Source of the DNA: Unio delphinus
Taxonomy: Eukaryota > Mollusca > Bivalvia > Unionida > Unionidae
NCBI GenBank assembly: GCA_029339505.1
Contig: JAQISU010000169.1
Span: 4,394,001-4,458,000, forward strand
DNA: 64,000 nt
Direction of reading: 5' to 3'
Below are positions 1 through 12,716 of the stretch, piece after piece. The first letter of the stretch is position 1; every line of letters begins with the position of its first letter. Below the pieces are notes generated by a model, which worked only from the letters and a program-made list of their open reading frames with translations, was not told where the DNA came from and ran no database searches. The translations under genes were made by a program, and so were the position numbers.

Positions 1-2695
1 TCATTCTGAATTTTGAAGTCCTGTACCATTTTCCATGAGGACCGAGTTAAACCAAATGATCTTTGTTTATGTCTCCAACATAGCATGGAAGTTATTGTGT
101 TGTGATGTTGTCAGTCCATATATCTCTCTGTTAATGTTGATATTTTCACACAATGGCTTGAGTTTTCTGCTATCTACAGCTACCAAACATGGTGGATAAC
201 TTGCAATGGGGTAGGAAGGAACTCTTTTCATTTGGTGTTTGAGGTCAATATCACTGACTCTAAGAAGCAAAATTGATTTCTGTACAAAAACCCATTCACC
301 ACAGTTGGCAGTTCTTGACTTTATGGATGGCTTTCACTTTGTGTATAAAGAAATAATCCTATTAATTTTGTTGGCCAAATGCTCAATGTCAAGGTTACTG
401 TGATTGAATGAGAAAAACTGGTTTCTGCATAATTACTTGTGTTCTCCACAATCATCAGTTCCCATACTCTGTGGATGACTTGTGCTCAGGGAAAAAGACC
501 ATGGGTCAATGTCACTGAGTGAAATAAGAAAATGGTTTACATACCATAACATCAGTTCTTCACTACAGATCCAGATGAAACCTTGTGGATGGTTTGTATA
601 TGATGTATGGAAAACATATACGAGACCAAGAGGTCAAAGATCAAGGTCATTGGGAATGAGAGAGAAATGGTTTTGGCATAAGTATAGATCCTCTATATTG
701 CAGACCTGAATGACGCTTTGTGAATGTCTCACACTGGAGGTAAGGAATAAATCTATTGATTTTAGGCTCAAAATGTCAACAGTCCACAATCCACTTAAAC
801 TAGAAGAAAACTGAAAAACTTAAATTCTCAACCATATACCTTCGCCAATGATTTTTGATGACTTAGACTTTGGGTATAAAAGAATCCTATTATTTTTAAA
901 GGTAGACATAAGTTTACACGACAGAAGAAGAAAAACAGTTTTTGTATAATAACTTTGGTTCTAGAGTAATTTGATTATGGTTTGTGTAGGGCTTGCTCTT
1001 AAGGTATGGATGAGGACTAGTGATTTTTAGATCCATGGTCAGGGACATTGTGGGTGAAAGAAAAATAATTTTCTGTTTCACAACTTCTGTTATGAAGTAA
1101 ATTCATTGAGCAAACTTTGTATATAGTTTATTATGTCAGTGTCACAGTCAAGAGTTCACAATAAACTTTTGGTAAGTTTCATTCAAGCATTCTTGACCAA
1201 AAGGTCCAAATCAATGAGACCTATTGGTCATTTAAAACTAAAGAAATAACATACTAGTAGCTACATTACAGATTATGAAACACAGCATAGGAAAATTAGG
1301 GTAATCAATGTTCTTCCCATCTGCATTAACCTGTAGAAGTGCAGTAAAACCAATTTCTTAAATGAATATACCTTGGGTTCCTTCAGGACAATGACAGATG
1401 AGTATTTTAATTTGTATACCCTTGATTCTGAGTAGGGTGATGTATGTGATTCACTTTGTCCATCTATCCATCTGTTTTCTACTACTTGTCCAACAAATTG
1501 GAAAATAATAATGTCAGTACAATAAAACAATCGCCTGCCACTAAAACTTTCAGTGGATGCATCATTGGATGTAGGTTTGTCGCGTAACAAAACGGGGTAA
1601 TTGTATCCCATTTTTCTGGATTTATTCAAAATTGCTTACAGAATTGTGCCAATCTTTCCTGTCCAGACCGCAGTTTCTGTAAAACTACTTCTGTTGATAT
1701 TATGCATTTTATAGGCATCTTCTAATGAGTAATTGACATCAGAATAAATCATCTCTGACATGAAATGGTTAAAATTATGTCAGGACTCTAATTCCAGTGC
1801 CTTTTCGTCTTTTGCTTCCAGACTTACACTAGAGTTCATCTCAGAATGAGAGCATATTGCACACAAAAACGTCATCACTTCATTTTACATGATTTTCAAC
1901 ATTACTTAAAGATGGTGTCAATGGTTTCAAATGACTTTTTGCCACAAAATGTGTATTGTAAGCTTACATGGAGAATTAGCTGCGACAGACTCCAGATTCA
2001 GTTGCTTTGATCTTACCACACTAAATTAAATTAACACTTTTTAGTGTCTTACCAGCTCAAAAGTTTTAAAACTGTGGCCATCTTTTTAACATGGTGTGAC
2101 ATTTTTGTTTTAAATACTGTTGCCTTGACATAACCATGTACTTCTAATTTTGAGCCACTTACATCAAAAGACAGTACTCTTAAATAAAGATAACAGCTTG
2201 TACCATAGAAGCGGTGGTACCTCTTGATTTTCATTAATGAAATTGGATGAAACATTGTATTGTGTGATGGGGCTGACCAGCAGACGTCTTGACCTGATCT
2301 TGAATTCAGCAAGTCTGGTTGGATAAAATGAAAGTATGAGTTAAGTTGACTAGTCAAATTGTTTGAGATAAACAGGGAAGCACATTAGCTTCATGTGTCT
2401 GAATGATTGGTATATCCTGTTAATGTAATATGCAAGACTTACTTTACAGATCTGGTTAGTGAACTGAAAATATTCTTTTAAAATTAAATTTTAAAAAAAT
2501 GATAATTGCATTCCTTCCTAATACATTTTGTGGAATGCTGTAAAAATATTATACATTTGGGTGATCTTCTCCCTCTTGATTATAACATACAACAACTTTG
2601 TATGGTGTGTGTTGATTTCATTATAATATATTTGAATCCAATCTGTAAATAATGTATTTGATTCATTAAACATCATATATGCATTTTCTTTTTAG
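1..2695. other. AHSA1 upstream intron sequence, no exon found
   Basis: No AHSA1 exon could be recognised here. The left part (about 300-720) holds a quasi-tandem repeat listed separately. The remainder is AT-rich unique-looking sequence with only short, unconserved reading frames. A small upstream exon cannot be excluded by eye. Confidence 0.5.
305..720 (+). repeat. quasi-tandem repeat, period about 120-160 bp
   Basis: Three diverged units each begin near a tgtggatg motif (about 325, 470 and 585). Each runs through a gtcaaggtcac-like core and a gagaaaaatggtt-like core. The spacing is uneven and the units are degenerate. The same cores recur singly elsewhere, for example near 6150 on the opposite strand. 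The short reading frame at 482-709 is a by-product of this repeat. Confidence 0.45.
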
Positions 2696-2797
2696 TTGGT
2701 TCAGGCCTTCACAGGTGGTCCAGCAATATTGGAAGTTGAAAAAGGAGGCAGATTCTCATTGCTTAATAACTTTGTCACAGGAGAGTTTGTCGAACTG
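2696..2797 (+). CDS. AHSA1: AHSA1 penultimate coding exon
   Basis: The acceptor is a tttttag directly before TTG GTT CAG, and the donor is gtaaga after GAA CTG. The 102 bp encode 34 residues in phase 0, starting LVQAFTGGPA and ending GEFVEL. The human protein reads ELVQAFT at the same place, so the upstream exon should end in a complete codon. This is the start of the C-terminal AHSA1 domain. Confidence 0.93.
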
Positions 2798-5700
2798 GTA
2801 AGATATGTCTTAAATCTCCATATGTTAGTATCGATGATATAGTGACCCCAGAACTCTATCATCACATCTACAAAACTGCCAGATGGAAATTTATGAGACA
2901 TCTACATACTGTGTCCATAAATGATAATCATTTTCAGAAAAGATATTTTCGTTGGCCCTCTTTTTGAAAAAAAAATTCATTTTGAATGAGTTGTTATGGC
3001 TAAGGTAGAGTCAGAAAAAAATTGAATTTAATGGTATTTTCAGATAATTGTTGATCAAAACTGTATCATACATTCACAGAAGGAAGATGTGAACTTTAAA
3101 ATGGGGGTTGGGGCAGAGGATGTTTCAGGTGGGAATTCTGTAAATGCAAGTCTATTGTTTGTAGGTTTGGGATATGAGGGGGAAATGCTTTTTTTCAGTG
3201 TCAAATGCATCTTCCATTATTTTCATTTATGATTTAAACATGCAAACAGATAGTTACATAGGTTTTCAAATCCCTGGCAGCATTAGTACTATTACTGAGT
3301 TGACCCACAATATAACAGTTGTATTCTTAAGATTACATAAAACTAGTTTATTTTCTGACAATATTTTTCTCCAGAATTATGAACTTTCTGTAACTGAATA
3401 AATTGCAACTTTGAAATATGTTTTATTTGAATCAGTTGGCTCACTAGTGAGTATCAAAGTTTGTGTTTCATGAATATGGTAATTAGTAATATATATATTT
3501 TGGTTCTAGAATACGATATAAAGAGTACAACTCTGGTTAATGTGTCTAGTCCAGACTGGTTCTTTTTCAAGAGCATTTGGAATATTGTTGAAGGTTTACA
3601 TTTAGATACACAGAATTATAATCCAGAAGCAAGAAAAAATGTTTTGGACCAAAAAAAGACAGTATTTTGAATCCCAAATGAATAATGACTCTGGATATAT
3701 TGTTGTTGTAGGGTTTAACGCCATTTTTCAGCACATGGCAGCCAGTATTAATGGTGGAAGAAGAACCCGGGAAAATCCCCAGAAAGAACCACCAACCAAC
3801 GAGAAGCTACTGGCAAGCTTTCTCACATACCCACATTGGCCGAATCTGAGGCTCGAACCCACGCAGTCAGAGGTGATGTGGCAGCGATCCGTAACGGAGA
3901 GCACTTTAGGCCACTCGTGGCCCCCAGCAACAGCAACATCATGTCGACAATTAGGTTTATAATGCAAATGAAAATAAATTTTTCCTGGATTCTTCCTCCA
4001 CCATTAATACTGGCCACCATGTATTGCCTATTGGCCTATTGTGTGCTGAACAAATGACGTTAAACCGTACAGCAACAACTGCTATTGCTATAAAGTCTCT
4101 TGACATTATTTAATATGAATTCCTTCAAAATCTGATTTTTAGTAAAGCAATGTTGTATTTCATGGGTTTTTTAACAACAGGATAGTAAATGTGCCATGTA
4201 CATGTTTAATGACGTGTGTAACTGTTTTGTTTTTAATAAGTTAGAACACAAACTTTTATGTAGTGCAAAGCAGACAGACACTGATTTTTTGTCCATAAAG
4301 TTGTAAACCACTCCAGTCGCCTAGTGGTTATAGCATCAGACTCAGAAGTGGGAGGTCATGGGTTTGAACCTTGGTCAAGTCATACCAGCGACTTAAGAAA
4401 TGGTACTAACTGCTGCCATGCTAGGAGCTCAGCATTAAGAGGTTAGTGTTAGGACTGGTTGGCCTGGTATCAGGATAATGTGACTGGGTGAGACATCATG
4501 CAACATGTCTGCAGCATAATGCCCAAGTGCTAGACATCGCTATACTCTGTTACACTGCAGACATTGTAGCAATATGACTGAAAAATTATTAAAACTATGT
4601 TTAAAATCCTAATCACACACACATACACACATAAATTTGTAAATTTGTCAAATGTGAAAATATAAAAAGTACCTAAGTTTTCTTATTCAGACAAAATATA
4701 AAATGACTTCACAATGCACATCTTAACTGTTTAATTTGCTGAAAGGATTATGATGGCAATTCATTGATCATCACATGATTGATCGGATAGATGCATCACA
4801 TGTAACAGTGGAGTGATAAAAATGAAATTTTTAACATTTTACACCCAACAAGACGGGGCCTCTAGTAGTCCAAAGCACTCACTGTTGCGGATCACTGCCA
4901 TCTCACCTCTGTCTGCATGGGTTCAACCAATATGGGTTTGTGAGAAAGCTTGCCAGTCGCTTCTCATGGGTCGGTGGTTCATTCTGGGATTTTCCCAGAT
5001 TCTTCCTCCACCATTTATAATGGCCACCATGTATAGCCTATCATGTGCTGAAAATGGCATTAAGCAGTACAACAACAACCAGCATGACAATTTTTACAGG
5101 TTAGAAATCACAATACACAAGTTTGTACAAAACTTTCATAGTTTTATGTACTGCAATGCTTTAAAAAAGCTATTTTAATATTTTTATACAGACAAGCAGT
5201 GTTCAGTGTTGATCAGTCTTTAATGTTTTCAGAAATGACAGGAAATAAATAATTAACATATATTTTATGTCAAAACTGTCTTTATTATCGTATTAGCACA
5301 TGAACTTATATAATGAGTACTATTTATCACCAATTAAAGCTTGAAATGCTTTTCAGTCTTTTTTAAAAAATAACAGCATCTGACAGTAGACTATTCAAAC
5401 AGCCATTCAGTACAATGCTTTAAAATAATTAAAAGACACATGAGAGTGACATCAGTCTTTTTTCTTTTACTCTTGTTATATTATTCATGATGTATACTTT
5501 TGAAACTGAAGAAGCTTATTAAACTATTCTGAAATAAGATGGTCCAAAGCAGAGTAGATGTTGTAGATTGCTTGCATTTGAGACTTGGAGTATATAGGCC
5601 TTATAAACCTTCTAGCTTTTATAGGGTGTCAGTTTTGGTTTAATTATTGGGTAGATTTGTAAAGCAGAAGACACAGATTTGTAAAAAAAAATATGTAGGC

Positions 5701-6540
5701 AACTTCTTTGTTGTATTTGTTGTTTTCTGATAGTGTCCTTTATTCTATTAACATTGTTCAATTGCATACGATGTTCCTTAATTATTACAAATATTGCAAC
5801 GTGGTGAATGCATATCAGACCTAACACAGGATTTGTAAATATGAAATACAGTATGATTTAATTTTGTTTGATGTCTATAATCTTTAACAAATTGGGAGAA
5901 TTTTGAAAAGTGAAGCAGTATTAGATTTTTGTCTCCCCATGTTACCAGTAAGCTCCATTTCTTACCATTATATGCAAAATATATCACCTGAGAGTAACTT
6001 AAAGAAGGAAAACTGTTTCTACAGAATGATTCAAATCCCTTGTCACAAATCATGACCACTCTTTGTGGATTGCTTGCATTTTTATCAAGAATGGCACCAA
6101 TCAGTTTTGGGATAAATAGGTCAAATGTCATGGTCTCAGACTGACAGAAAAAAAATGGTTTCTGTAAAACAACTTGGCATGATGTGTATGTGAAGTGATT
6201 GATACTTTCAGTCCTTAATGCAGACGTAGTCACAAGAATTGGAAAAATAGACTGCCTTTCTAGAATAAGGGTTGTATAGTATGTTTTTTTTCATCAGTTG
6301 TTGTTTGTATTTCAGGTACCAGGAAAGAAGATTGTACAGAAATGGAGGATTAAAACTTGGCCTGATGCCCATTATTCTGAAGCAACTTTTGAATTTGAGC
6401 AAAAAGATGATAAGACTGTATTAAAACTGACTCAGATGGGTGTACCAGAATCAGAATATGATAAAACAATGGATGGATGGCAAATGAATTACTGGGGAAG
6501 GATAAAACAAGTGTTTGGTTATGGCGACCGTTATTTTTGA
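2696..6540 (+). CDS. AHSA1: AHSA1-type activator of HSP90 ATPase, last two coding exons (3' partial gene)
   Basis: Cytosolic co-chaperone that binds HSP90 and stimulates its ATPase. Two coding exons are seen: 2696-2797 (34 codons) and 6316-6540 (74 codons plus TGA), joined in phase 0 by an intron with a gtaaga donor and a ttcag acceptor. Together they give 108 residues of the C-terminal AHSA1 domain (Bet v 1/START-like fold). The visible family signature runs from LVQAFTGGPAILEVEKGG, through GEFVEL and KWRIKTWPDAH, to the C-terminal IKQVFGYGDRYF, which matches human AHSA1 in order and spacing. Animal AHSA1 is about 338 residues, so the N-terminal domain and the linker lie upstream of the window or in exons I could not find in 1-2695. 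The gene is convergent with USP34. Vertebrates have AHSA1 and AHSA2; this could be the single pre-duplication gene. Confidence 0.93.
3701..3925 (-). mobile_element. tRNA-derived SINE, family A, minus orientation
   Basis: Read on the minus strand, the head near 3925 has an A-box-like stretch (gtggcctaaagtgctc) and a B box (gggttcgagcc). The body runs to a 3' tail of tacaacaaca type beginning at 3701. The body and tail are shared with the copies at 4853, 12717 and 24711. Reading frames across it (3728-4057) are not genes. Confidence 0.75.
3981..4080 (+). mobile_element. tRNA-derived SINE, family A, 3' half
   Basis: Only the 3' half is present, starting at the ttcctccacca segment and ending in the cagcaacaact tail. 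It faces the copy at 3701-3925, so the two heads point toward each other across about 55 bp. Confidence 0.7.
4316..4595 (+). mobile_element. tRNA-derived SINE, family B
   Basis: The tRNA-like head has an A box (cgcctagtggttatagc) and a B box (gggtttgaacc). It is followed by a conserved body with the tgagacatcatg and tctgcagca segments and an A-rich end. Three further copies, all on the minus strand, lie at 19822-20077, 47667-47940 and 62805-63070. Confidence 0.75.
4853..5080 (+). mobile_element. tRNA-derived SINE, family A, near full length
   Basis: The head at 4853 has the box A-like stretch agtagtccaaagcactc and a decayed B box (gggttcaacc). The body contains ttctcatgggtcggtgg and ttcctccacca, and the 3' tail is attaagcagtacaacaacaa. 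The reading frame at 4813-5178 is a by-product. Confidence 0.75.
6316..6540 (+). CDS. AHSA1: AHSA1 terminal coding exon with stop
   Basis: The acceptor is tgtatttcag. The exon opens VPGKKIVQKWRIKTWPDAHY and ends FGYGDRYF followed by TGA at 6538-6540. It encodes the C-terminal beta strands and the long helix of the AHSA1 domain. The GW-x-x-x-Y/W...IK-x-x-FGYG ending is diagnostic of the family. Confidence 0.95.
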   Translation, partial: VPGKKIVQKWRIKTWPDAHYSEATFEFEQKDDKTVLKLTQMGVPESEYDKTMDGWQMNYWGRIKQVFGYGDRYF

Positions 6541-7183
6541 TGATAAATATTTGCTTTGAGATTCAATGAAATGAACTCGTACTTGATAATACCCTTTCAT
6601 ACTGTTAATTTCAGTACATCTGAATGTAAATAGGTAGGGAAAAAATGTTCCAACTAGGTTTAAGCTATTTAAGCGATTAGTAAAGATGGATTTAAGTTTT
6701 TCTCTTTAACCCTCATAGAAAGTATCTTCTGCTCTCAAAAGTATGTGAAATTTTGTAAAGGACATTTTTAAAGTGTAAAGGGTATGAAAATGGAAACCAT
6801 GTAAAAATCTGCAAAGTACATCCCATTGTTGGAAAAGTCTTGGTGTAAAATATATGAAAACAAGAGATCAGTTTTATTTGTTATTTTCCATATTAACAAA
6901 TCTTTGAGATCCCAATTTTTTTTTTTTTTAGCAATAAGATTCTTCTAAACCTGCTTATTTGGCTTATTTTCCTGTGAGGAAAATGATTTTTGTACACAAT
7001 ATGTTTTTATTGTTGGTTTTGTGGGGGTTTTTTTGTCACCCAGTTTACCACATTTGCATTTAAACTGCAACACTTACTTTTGATTTGTTACTTATTGCAC
7101 AAAATCAAGGATAGCTTCTTATCCATGTTTAATGTTTAATGCTTTTTTTCACCATTTGTCTACAGTTATACAGAAGTGTTTTG

Positions 7184-7186
<3 letters not shown>

Positions 7187-7239
<53 letters not shown>
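7187..7239. repeat. (AT)n microsatellite
   Basis: 53 bp of uninterrupted alternating AT. The reading frames across it that encode a run of Tyr-Ile are artefacts. Confidence 0.97.
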
Positions 7240-7243
<4 letters not shown>

Positions 7244-7370
7244 CAGTAAAACCAGTCTTGAGAATCCAGAATCTTCATGCACAGGTTTATTCATTATATC
7301 GTGTTATGACCCGTCTTTAGAGACCATTAATTTGTGGCAGATGGGGTGGTCTTTCAAGACAGGTTCTACT
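7244..7370. mobile_element. short inverted-terminus element between microsatellites
   Basis: The left end agtaaaaccagtcttgagaa is imperfectly inverted at the right end (tctttcaagacaggttctac). It sits between the (AT)n run and a (CTA)n run. It is probably a small non-autonomous element, but the termini are weak. Confidence 0.35.
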
Positions 7371-7612
7371 ACTACTACTACTACATATATATATATATTT
7401 ATTTATTTTATGCTCAGCAGTGAATTACTTGATTTTCTAGTTAAAATAATATTGATATTTCACTGCAGTGAAAAAATAACAGTGAAAAAATAACAATATT
7501 TTTTCACTACAAGAACTATATTTTTGGGTCAGAATATTTGCTTTAAACGAGTGAATAAACGAGTGAAAGAGCAGATTTGAGGTAGCCAACGTATGTGAGC
7601 ATAAAATAAAAA

Positions 7613-7770
7613 GAATATTTGCTTGAAACGAGTGAATAACGGATACATTTCATCTCTTGGATAAAAAAACTCTAGCATTTTCACTCGTGGCTTCGCCACT
7701 CGTGAAAATACTGAGTTTTTCATCCACTCGATGAAATATATCCGTTATTCACTCGTTTCAAGCAAATATC
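7613..7770. mobile_element. foldback element with about 75-bp arms
   Basis: The two arms start at gaatatttgcttgaaacgag and meet at the centre cactcgtggc-ttc-gccactcgtg. They match along nearly their whole length with a 3-bp loop. A partial second copy of the left arm lies at 7524-7572. No coding capacity is present. Confidence 0.85.
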
Positions 7771-7772
7771 CT

Positions 7773-7797
7773 CTATATATATATATATATATATATA
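7773..7797. repeat. (TA)n microsatellite
   Basis: 25 bp of alternating TA directly beside the foldback element, suggesting the element sits in, or seeds, simple AT repeats. Confidence 0.9.
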
Positions 7798-9042
7798 ATC
7801 AATAGTAGATATCTTTCCTGATGAAATTTCAAATGGATTGGTTTAATAATGGCTCTATTTCCATAAGTGATTTCATAATATGCAAAACTTTTTTAATTAT
7901 TAGGATTTTTTGGGCCAGTTTTTATGAATTAAGCACTTTTGATCTAATTATCAAACTGTTGCTTAGAACCCTGCATCAAGTTGTAGAAAAACTCTAGCCA
8001 CCTTTTCTGTCTGTTAATTCATCTATTCATACTTATTGTATCCACTAAATTTGTATAACCCTTGCACATATTTGGATTAAATTTGGTACTTAACGTTATA
8101 CCTTTTAATGGTTTTATCCATTAAGGTCTATTTGTGAAGATATTTCCCTTTTTCCATCAATTATAGATCTCCACTACAATAAATCTTTGCAACCAGCATT
8201 GCTTGCGAACCATTGAGTATATTCTGATGCAGTTTAGTAGTCTAGATTGCCACAGCTAAATGCATTATGGGATGTGTCATGTTGGCTTATATTTTGAGTC
8301 ATTGTGTTTGATATCTTTACATGGGATGCTGTCTATAACTGGCATTGGACACATTCTGATGCACTTTACTACAAACATTGTCCTGCTGAGACTTTTGATC
8401 TACCTTTTATGAGATTCATATTGTCAAATCCATTTTTGGACTGAAGTTATAGCCCTTGACCATTAACTTGATGTCATCGCACAAGATGTAGCATGTAACT
8501 GGCATATTTTGTGAGCAATTCAACATACTGTGATACGGTTGAGTAAGAACAATGTCATATATATACATAAATATCATTTTATAGATTTTGTCTCATCGAC
8601 TCCGTACATTTTGGTGCAGTTTGGCAGGAACATTTCCCCATAGACCTATATATGCATTTTATGGATATTTTGTTCTGGTCTGCTCCACTTTGTGAATGGT
8701 TATCACTTATAATCAACTTGATATCTTCACGAGATGTGCTTTGTAATTAACATAAATCAATAACATTTCAGTATATTTGGATGCAGTATGATACGAATAT
8801 TGTTTTATAGCACTAAATTTTGTTTTTGTATTCTTGTTTGCTTATTTTGGACAGGGTTATGCCCCTTGTCTTATCTTTGGCATTAAAATGGGGGCTCTTC
8901 CCTTTCATCACATTTAATTGATGTTTTTATAATAATTGTCTGACACAGTACATGTATGTTATTGACAGCTTACATTATGTTAACAAATAAGACTGTTAAA
9001 ACAAATGTTTTAATCATTTATACATATTTACATACATGCATA

Positions 9043-9125
9043 CAACTTATATTTCTTGGCTGCACTACCAAAAAGTGAAGACTTATTTCCCACTGTGTGG
9101 TAGTGCAGCCAAGTAATATAAGTTG
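9043..9125. repeat. inverted repeat, 28-bp arms, about 27-bp loop
   Basis: The left arm (9043-9070) and right arm (9098-9125) are reverse complements with one mismatch and share the core cttggctgcactacca. It could be a small foldback element or the remnant of two terminal repeats. Confidence 0.85.
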
Positions 9126-12000
9126 TTACTTATTATCACAGAATCTCTCCCACTGATAGCTACATGACTGTCACATTTCTGTTTTACAGTTTTATGCATG
9201 AACACTAAATTTTGGGTACATATTGGCATAGTGCACCTTGAAACTTTATTCTTATTTTACAAGAAAACACAAAAATTGCAAATACTAATCACCTACATTT
9301 TTTAGGTTATTAACTGACCTGGTTAGGCTATGTGAGCTTGTGGTATGATTGTCACCATCTTAACAGAAACCACCAGACTTGGTACAGAACATTTTGGCAT
9401 AGAGATCTTTTTATACAAATGGTGCAGTAAAGTGTGGCCACTATTTCTAAAAATAGAAAACAAACTTTAAAAATAACTCAGTAAAAGTTGAACAAACTAA
9501 ACAGAAATTATGGTGGCATGAGTGTCCTTCAAATTTGTACAGTGAATCCAATCCACAATCATATCTGGTTGCTGTTACTCAAATTTTTACAAGAAAACAA
9601 AAATAAACAACCTCAGTATTAAAAGATTTCTTAATTTTTTGGGTTAATGCTAAACAAAATTTTACCAACTTTGAGACAATGCATCCTTGGATCTTTCAAT
9701 TTTGGACAAATAATGCTGATATGCAATAAAATATAGGTTAAGAGACAAAAACTGGAGTAATGTTGGAACATGAACTCAACAGTATGGTGGGTGAGAAGTT
9801 TATGATAATATTTTGGTTAATTATTATGTGTTTGTATAGGCTTTCAAGCAAACAAGCAGTTTATGTTGGCAAGTAGTAATTATTATTTATGAGAGGGGTG
9901 TAATTCATTTTGTTCCTACACCTGAAAGGATGTTAAAGATCAGATGTACAAAGATTCTAAGTATAATGACAGTATAAAATATTTTATAATCAAATGTTAC
10001 CTATGCACTATTAGTAGGAAGGCTTCTCACATTTGTGATGGGTTTCATTATCATGCAACCTCAGAGTGTGTCGAAGAGTGGAGGGAGCGGGGGGCAGAAA
10101 CCAGTTTTATGTACAGTTGATAAAGTATGGAGACCTACAGTCGTAAGCCATTTCATTTGCTTTAATTATTAGTTTTGACAAGAACATATAACACTGCAGA
10201 TCTTTTACAAAAATAGTTAATTAAAAATTCAAATACATGTAGTTAAAATAACTAAATCTAATTTTCAAAACGGGTATTTTAAAATTAAAAACATTTGTTT
10301 CATTTCTCTGAATTGTTACTTTTGTTTGGTTAAAAACGAGCAAATTGTAATTTATAAATTTTAATTATATAAACAAGGTGTCATGTTTTGAATGTGACTT
10401 TGCAGGGGAAAGTTGGATTAAAGCAACATTAGTATATATGGTAATAAATGTGTTATTGGCATGCCAGATCGAGAGAGGGTTCAGAGCAGTCATTGATAAC
10501 TCTACTGCAAGATACTGAGAGCTGACTAAAACTTAATGTTCACAATTTTAAATTAACCACAGTAACTTTAAAAGAATTGTCATATTAAAAATCAAGGTAA
10601 TAACAAATATTGAAAAGAAATAGAGGAAGATAAGTAAAAACTGACATGGTGTCTAAAAATTATGAAAAGAATTTTAATAACACATACTGTTTACTAAAAA
10701 AATGCAGATTCAGTCACTAAGTAACACTTAGATTGCTTCATAAGGAAGTTTGAAGCCGAAAAATATATTAGTTTCAAGTACCAATGTTTAACAAAATATT
10801 TTGTCATTAAAAAATCCATACATTTATGCTAGTAGTTAACTAATTAAAATAAGTTACATTCACTCACAAAAAAGCAAGCAAGTCTGAGGGGAGAAAAAAA
10901 GAGATAAGTATATATTATAAGGTTTATTAGCACATTATCAAAATTCTGGCTACATAGTGTGAAGTAAATTTAGGTATCCCCAGAAAGATATACAAAAAAA
11001 AGGCAAGAAGGGCACAATCCATTAAATGCATAAATTGAGTGTTGCAAGAGAGGAGCTGTGTGCATGCACACATGCATTTTTTTATATCCAAAACAACACA
11101 TGATCTAATGTTTACAGAAATGACATATCATTGCGCAGAATTACCCGAAACACAGCTGACCTGGTTGCCTACATATATAGGGGTTTATACAAAGAAACTA
11201 ATTTTGTACATTTAATTGTATAATAGTAATCATATATGTAGGTAAGTGTTAAACATATTGCTTCATGTTAATGTTGCCAAAATATTACATGCATCTATAA
11301 TTTTGTTGAATATAAATTTCACACAGTGCCATTTATTCTTTAAAAACATTGCACAATTATAATACCTTTGGAGTACCTCACAAATCCAGCACTCCCAGAT
11401 AAAACTTTTTAACAAAAGGAGCTAAAAATTATCTGCCCAAATATGTCCAGTCACGAAATAGGGAAAAACCCATGAATATCTAGGTTATGACTTCTGCTTG
11501 TGCCATAATTTACACCCAAAGCTCTGTCTCAACACCGAAAAAGTCAATAACAAGACTTCCAGCAGACTTCTGAATTTTAGATTGGACACCAAATATCAGA
11601 AGCTTGGATGTACTATAAAAATAGATTGTGACCATTTTTGTGTATATTTTTCATTATCTTTTGTTTTGAGAGTTTGAACAGCTGATTCACCATGATTTAA
11701 AGTGCAAAGATGTACTGCTGCAACTGAAAATAAATCTATGAAGAACGATTGTTGAAAAAGATTTGCACACTTTCTAATGCTCTCTGTAATCATTTCCACA
11801 CACAGTTCTGACTGGTCACGTTTTGTAAACCACCAAATAGCAAACAGTTTTTTTTTTAGATGAAAAGAAACTTTTGGGCATTCATCTTTCCATTACTTTT
11901 ATATTTTTCAATGACCAAGGATTGTTTTTAAGTACTTTTCATTATAAAAATGATATTCAAATAATTTTCAAAGATGACTCAGAAATAAAGTACTTTTCAA
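9126..12000. other. AT-rich intergenic DNA, nothing recognised
   Basis: No conserved reading frame, RNA gene or clear element could be supported. The longest frame (11596-11799, minus) has no recognisable domain. Confidence 0.5.
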
Positions 12001-12079
12001 GGTACTTTACAAACCATGATGACTGATGACTTTACAAACCATGATAACTGATGACTTTACAAACCGTGATAACTGACTT
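12001..12079. repeat. tandem repeat, 27-bp unit, three copies
   Basis: The unit ctttacaaaccatgataact recurs three times with single-base differences. Confidence 0.85.
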
Positions 12080-12716
12080 CAGTTTGTAGTTTTCTTATGT
12101 TAATGTTCCAGTCCTAGAGACCTATAGAAAACTCTTAATATATGTATAATATAATGTATGTAAAATTCCAAAAGAACATACAGGTGAGTTTTCTTTGTTC
12201 ATATGTTTGGTGTCTGGATGCCATGCTTTATTAAATTTACTTGTATAGGTCATTTATGAACCTTTATCTGGTAGAATGGTGGATTAGTTTTGTCAGATCC
12301 ATCTGCTGATGTCTGGGTCACTCTATAAGGCATAGCTTCACAACGAATTTTTGTTCAAATAATAAGTGATCAGTGCAGAGCTATCGCAGGTTTCTTCATT
12401 CTGTTCTTTTTGGTATAAGATTATATCATGGACAAAGCACAGAACTGCGTGACTAAGGACACTGAGCATTCATGCTTACATAGCCTCAGTTTGGAAGAGT
12501 TTTTTTGGGTTGATAAGTGACTCCACAAGACTCCCCATTTACAAATGCTGGAAATCTTCACGATAAGACTGCCTTAGCGCCTATGTCACCACTGCATTTG
12601 TTGATGATAAAGTTTATACTTCCCCTTTTGTTTGTGCATTTACTGATTACAAAATCTTGAATGTGACAAAAAGTGCACAGAGCTTTCTCACTTTATAATT
12701 TCTGGGGACCCTGAAA

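Larger units (their letters stand above)
2798..6315 (+). other. AHSA1: last intron of AHSA1
   Basis: A 3.5 kb phase-0 intron. It contains two SINE families: a head-to-head pair at 3701-4080, one family B copy at 4316-4595 and one full family A copy at 4853-5080. The rest is AT-rich with no recognisable gene. Confidence 0.85.
6541..8183 (+). other. possible AHSA1 3' UTR and downstream sequence
   Basis: No gene is visible. AATAAA hexamers on the + strand occur at 7554-7559, 7605-7610 and 8178-8183. The first two lie in an inverted-repeat element. Which of them, if any, is the poly(A) signal cannot be decided from sequence alone. The stretch also holds (AT)n runs and foldback elements. Confidence 0.3.

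Noticed and set aside
1273..1629. 118-codon minus-strand frame
   Set aside because: It lies antisense in AHSA1 upstream sequence, shows no domain, and its ends fall in degenerate repeat sequence.
3639..4057. Four overlapping frames of 65-107 codons
   Set aside because: All lie in the SINE pair at 3701-4080 and repeat as shadows at other SINE copies.
7132..7493. Two frames encoding a Tyr-Ile run
   Set aside because: They are translations of the (AT)n microsatellite and have no coding signal outside it.
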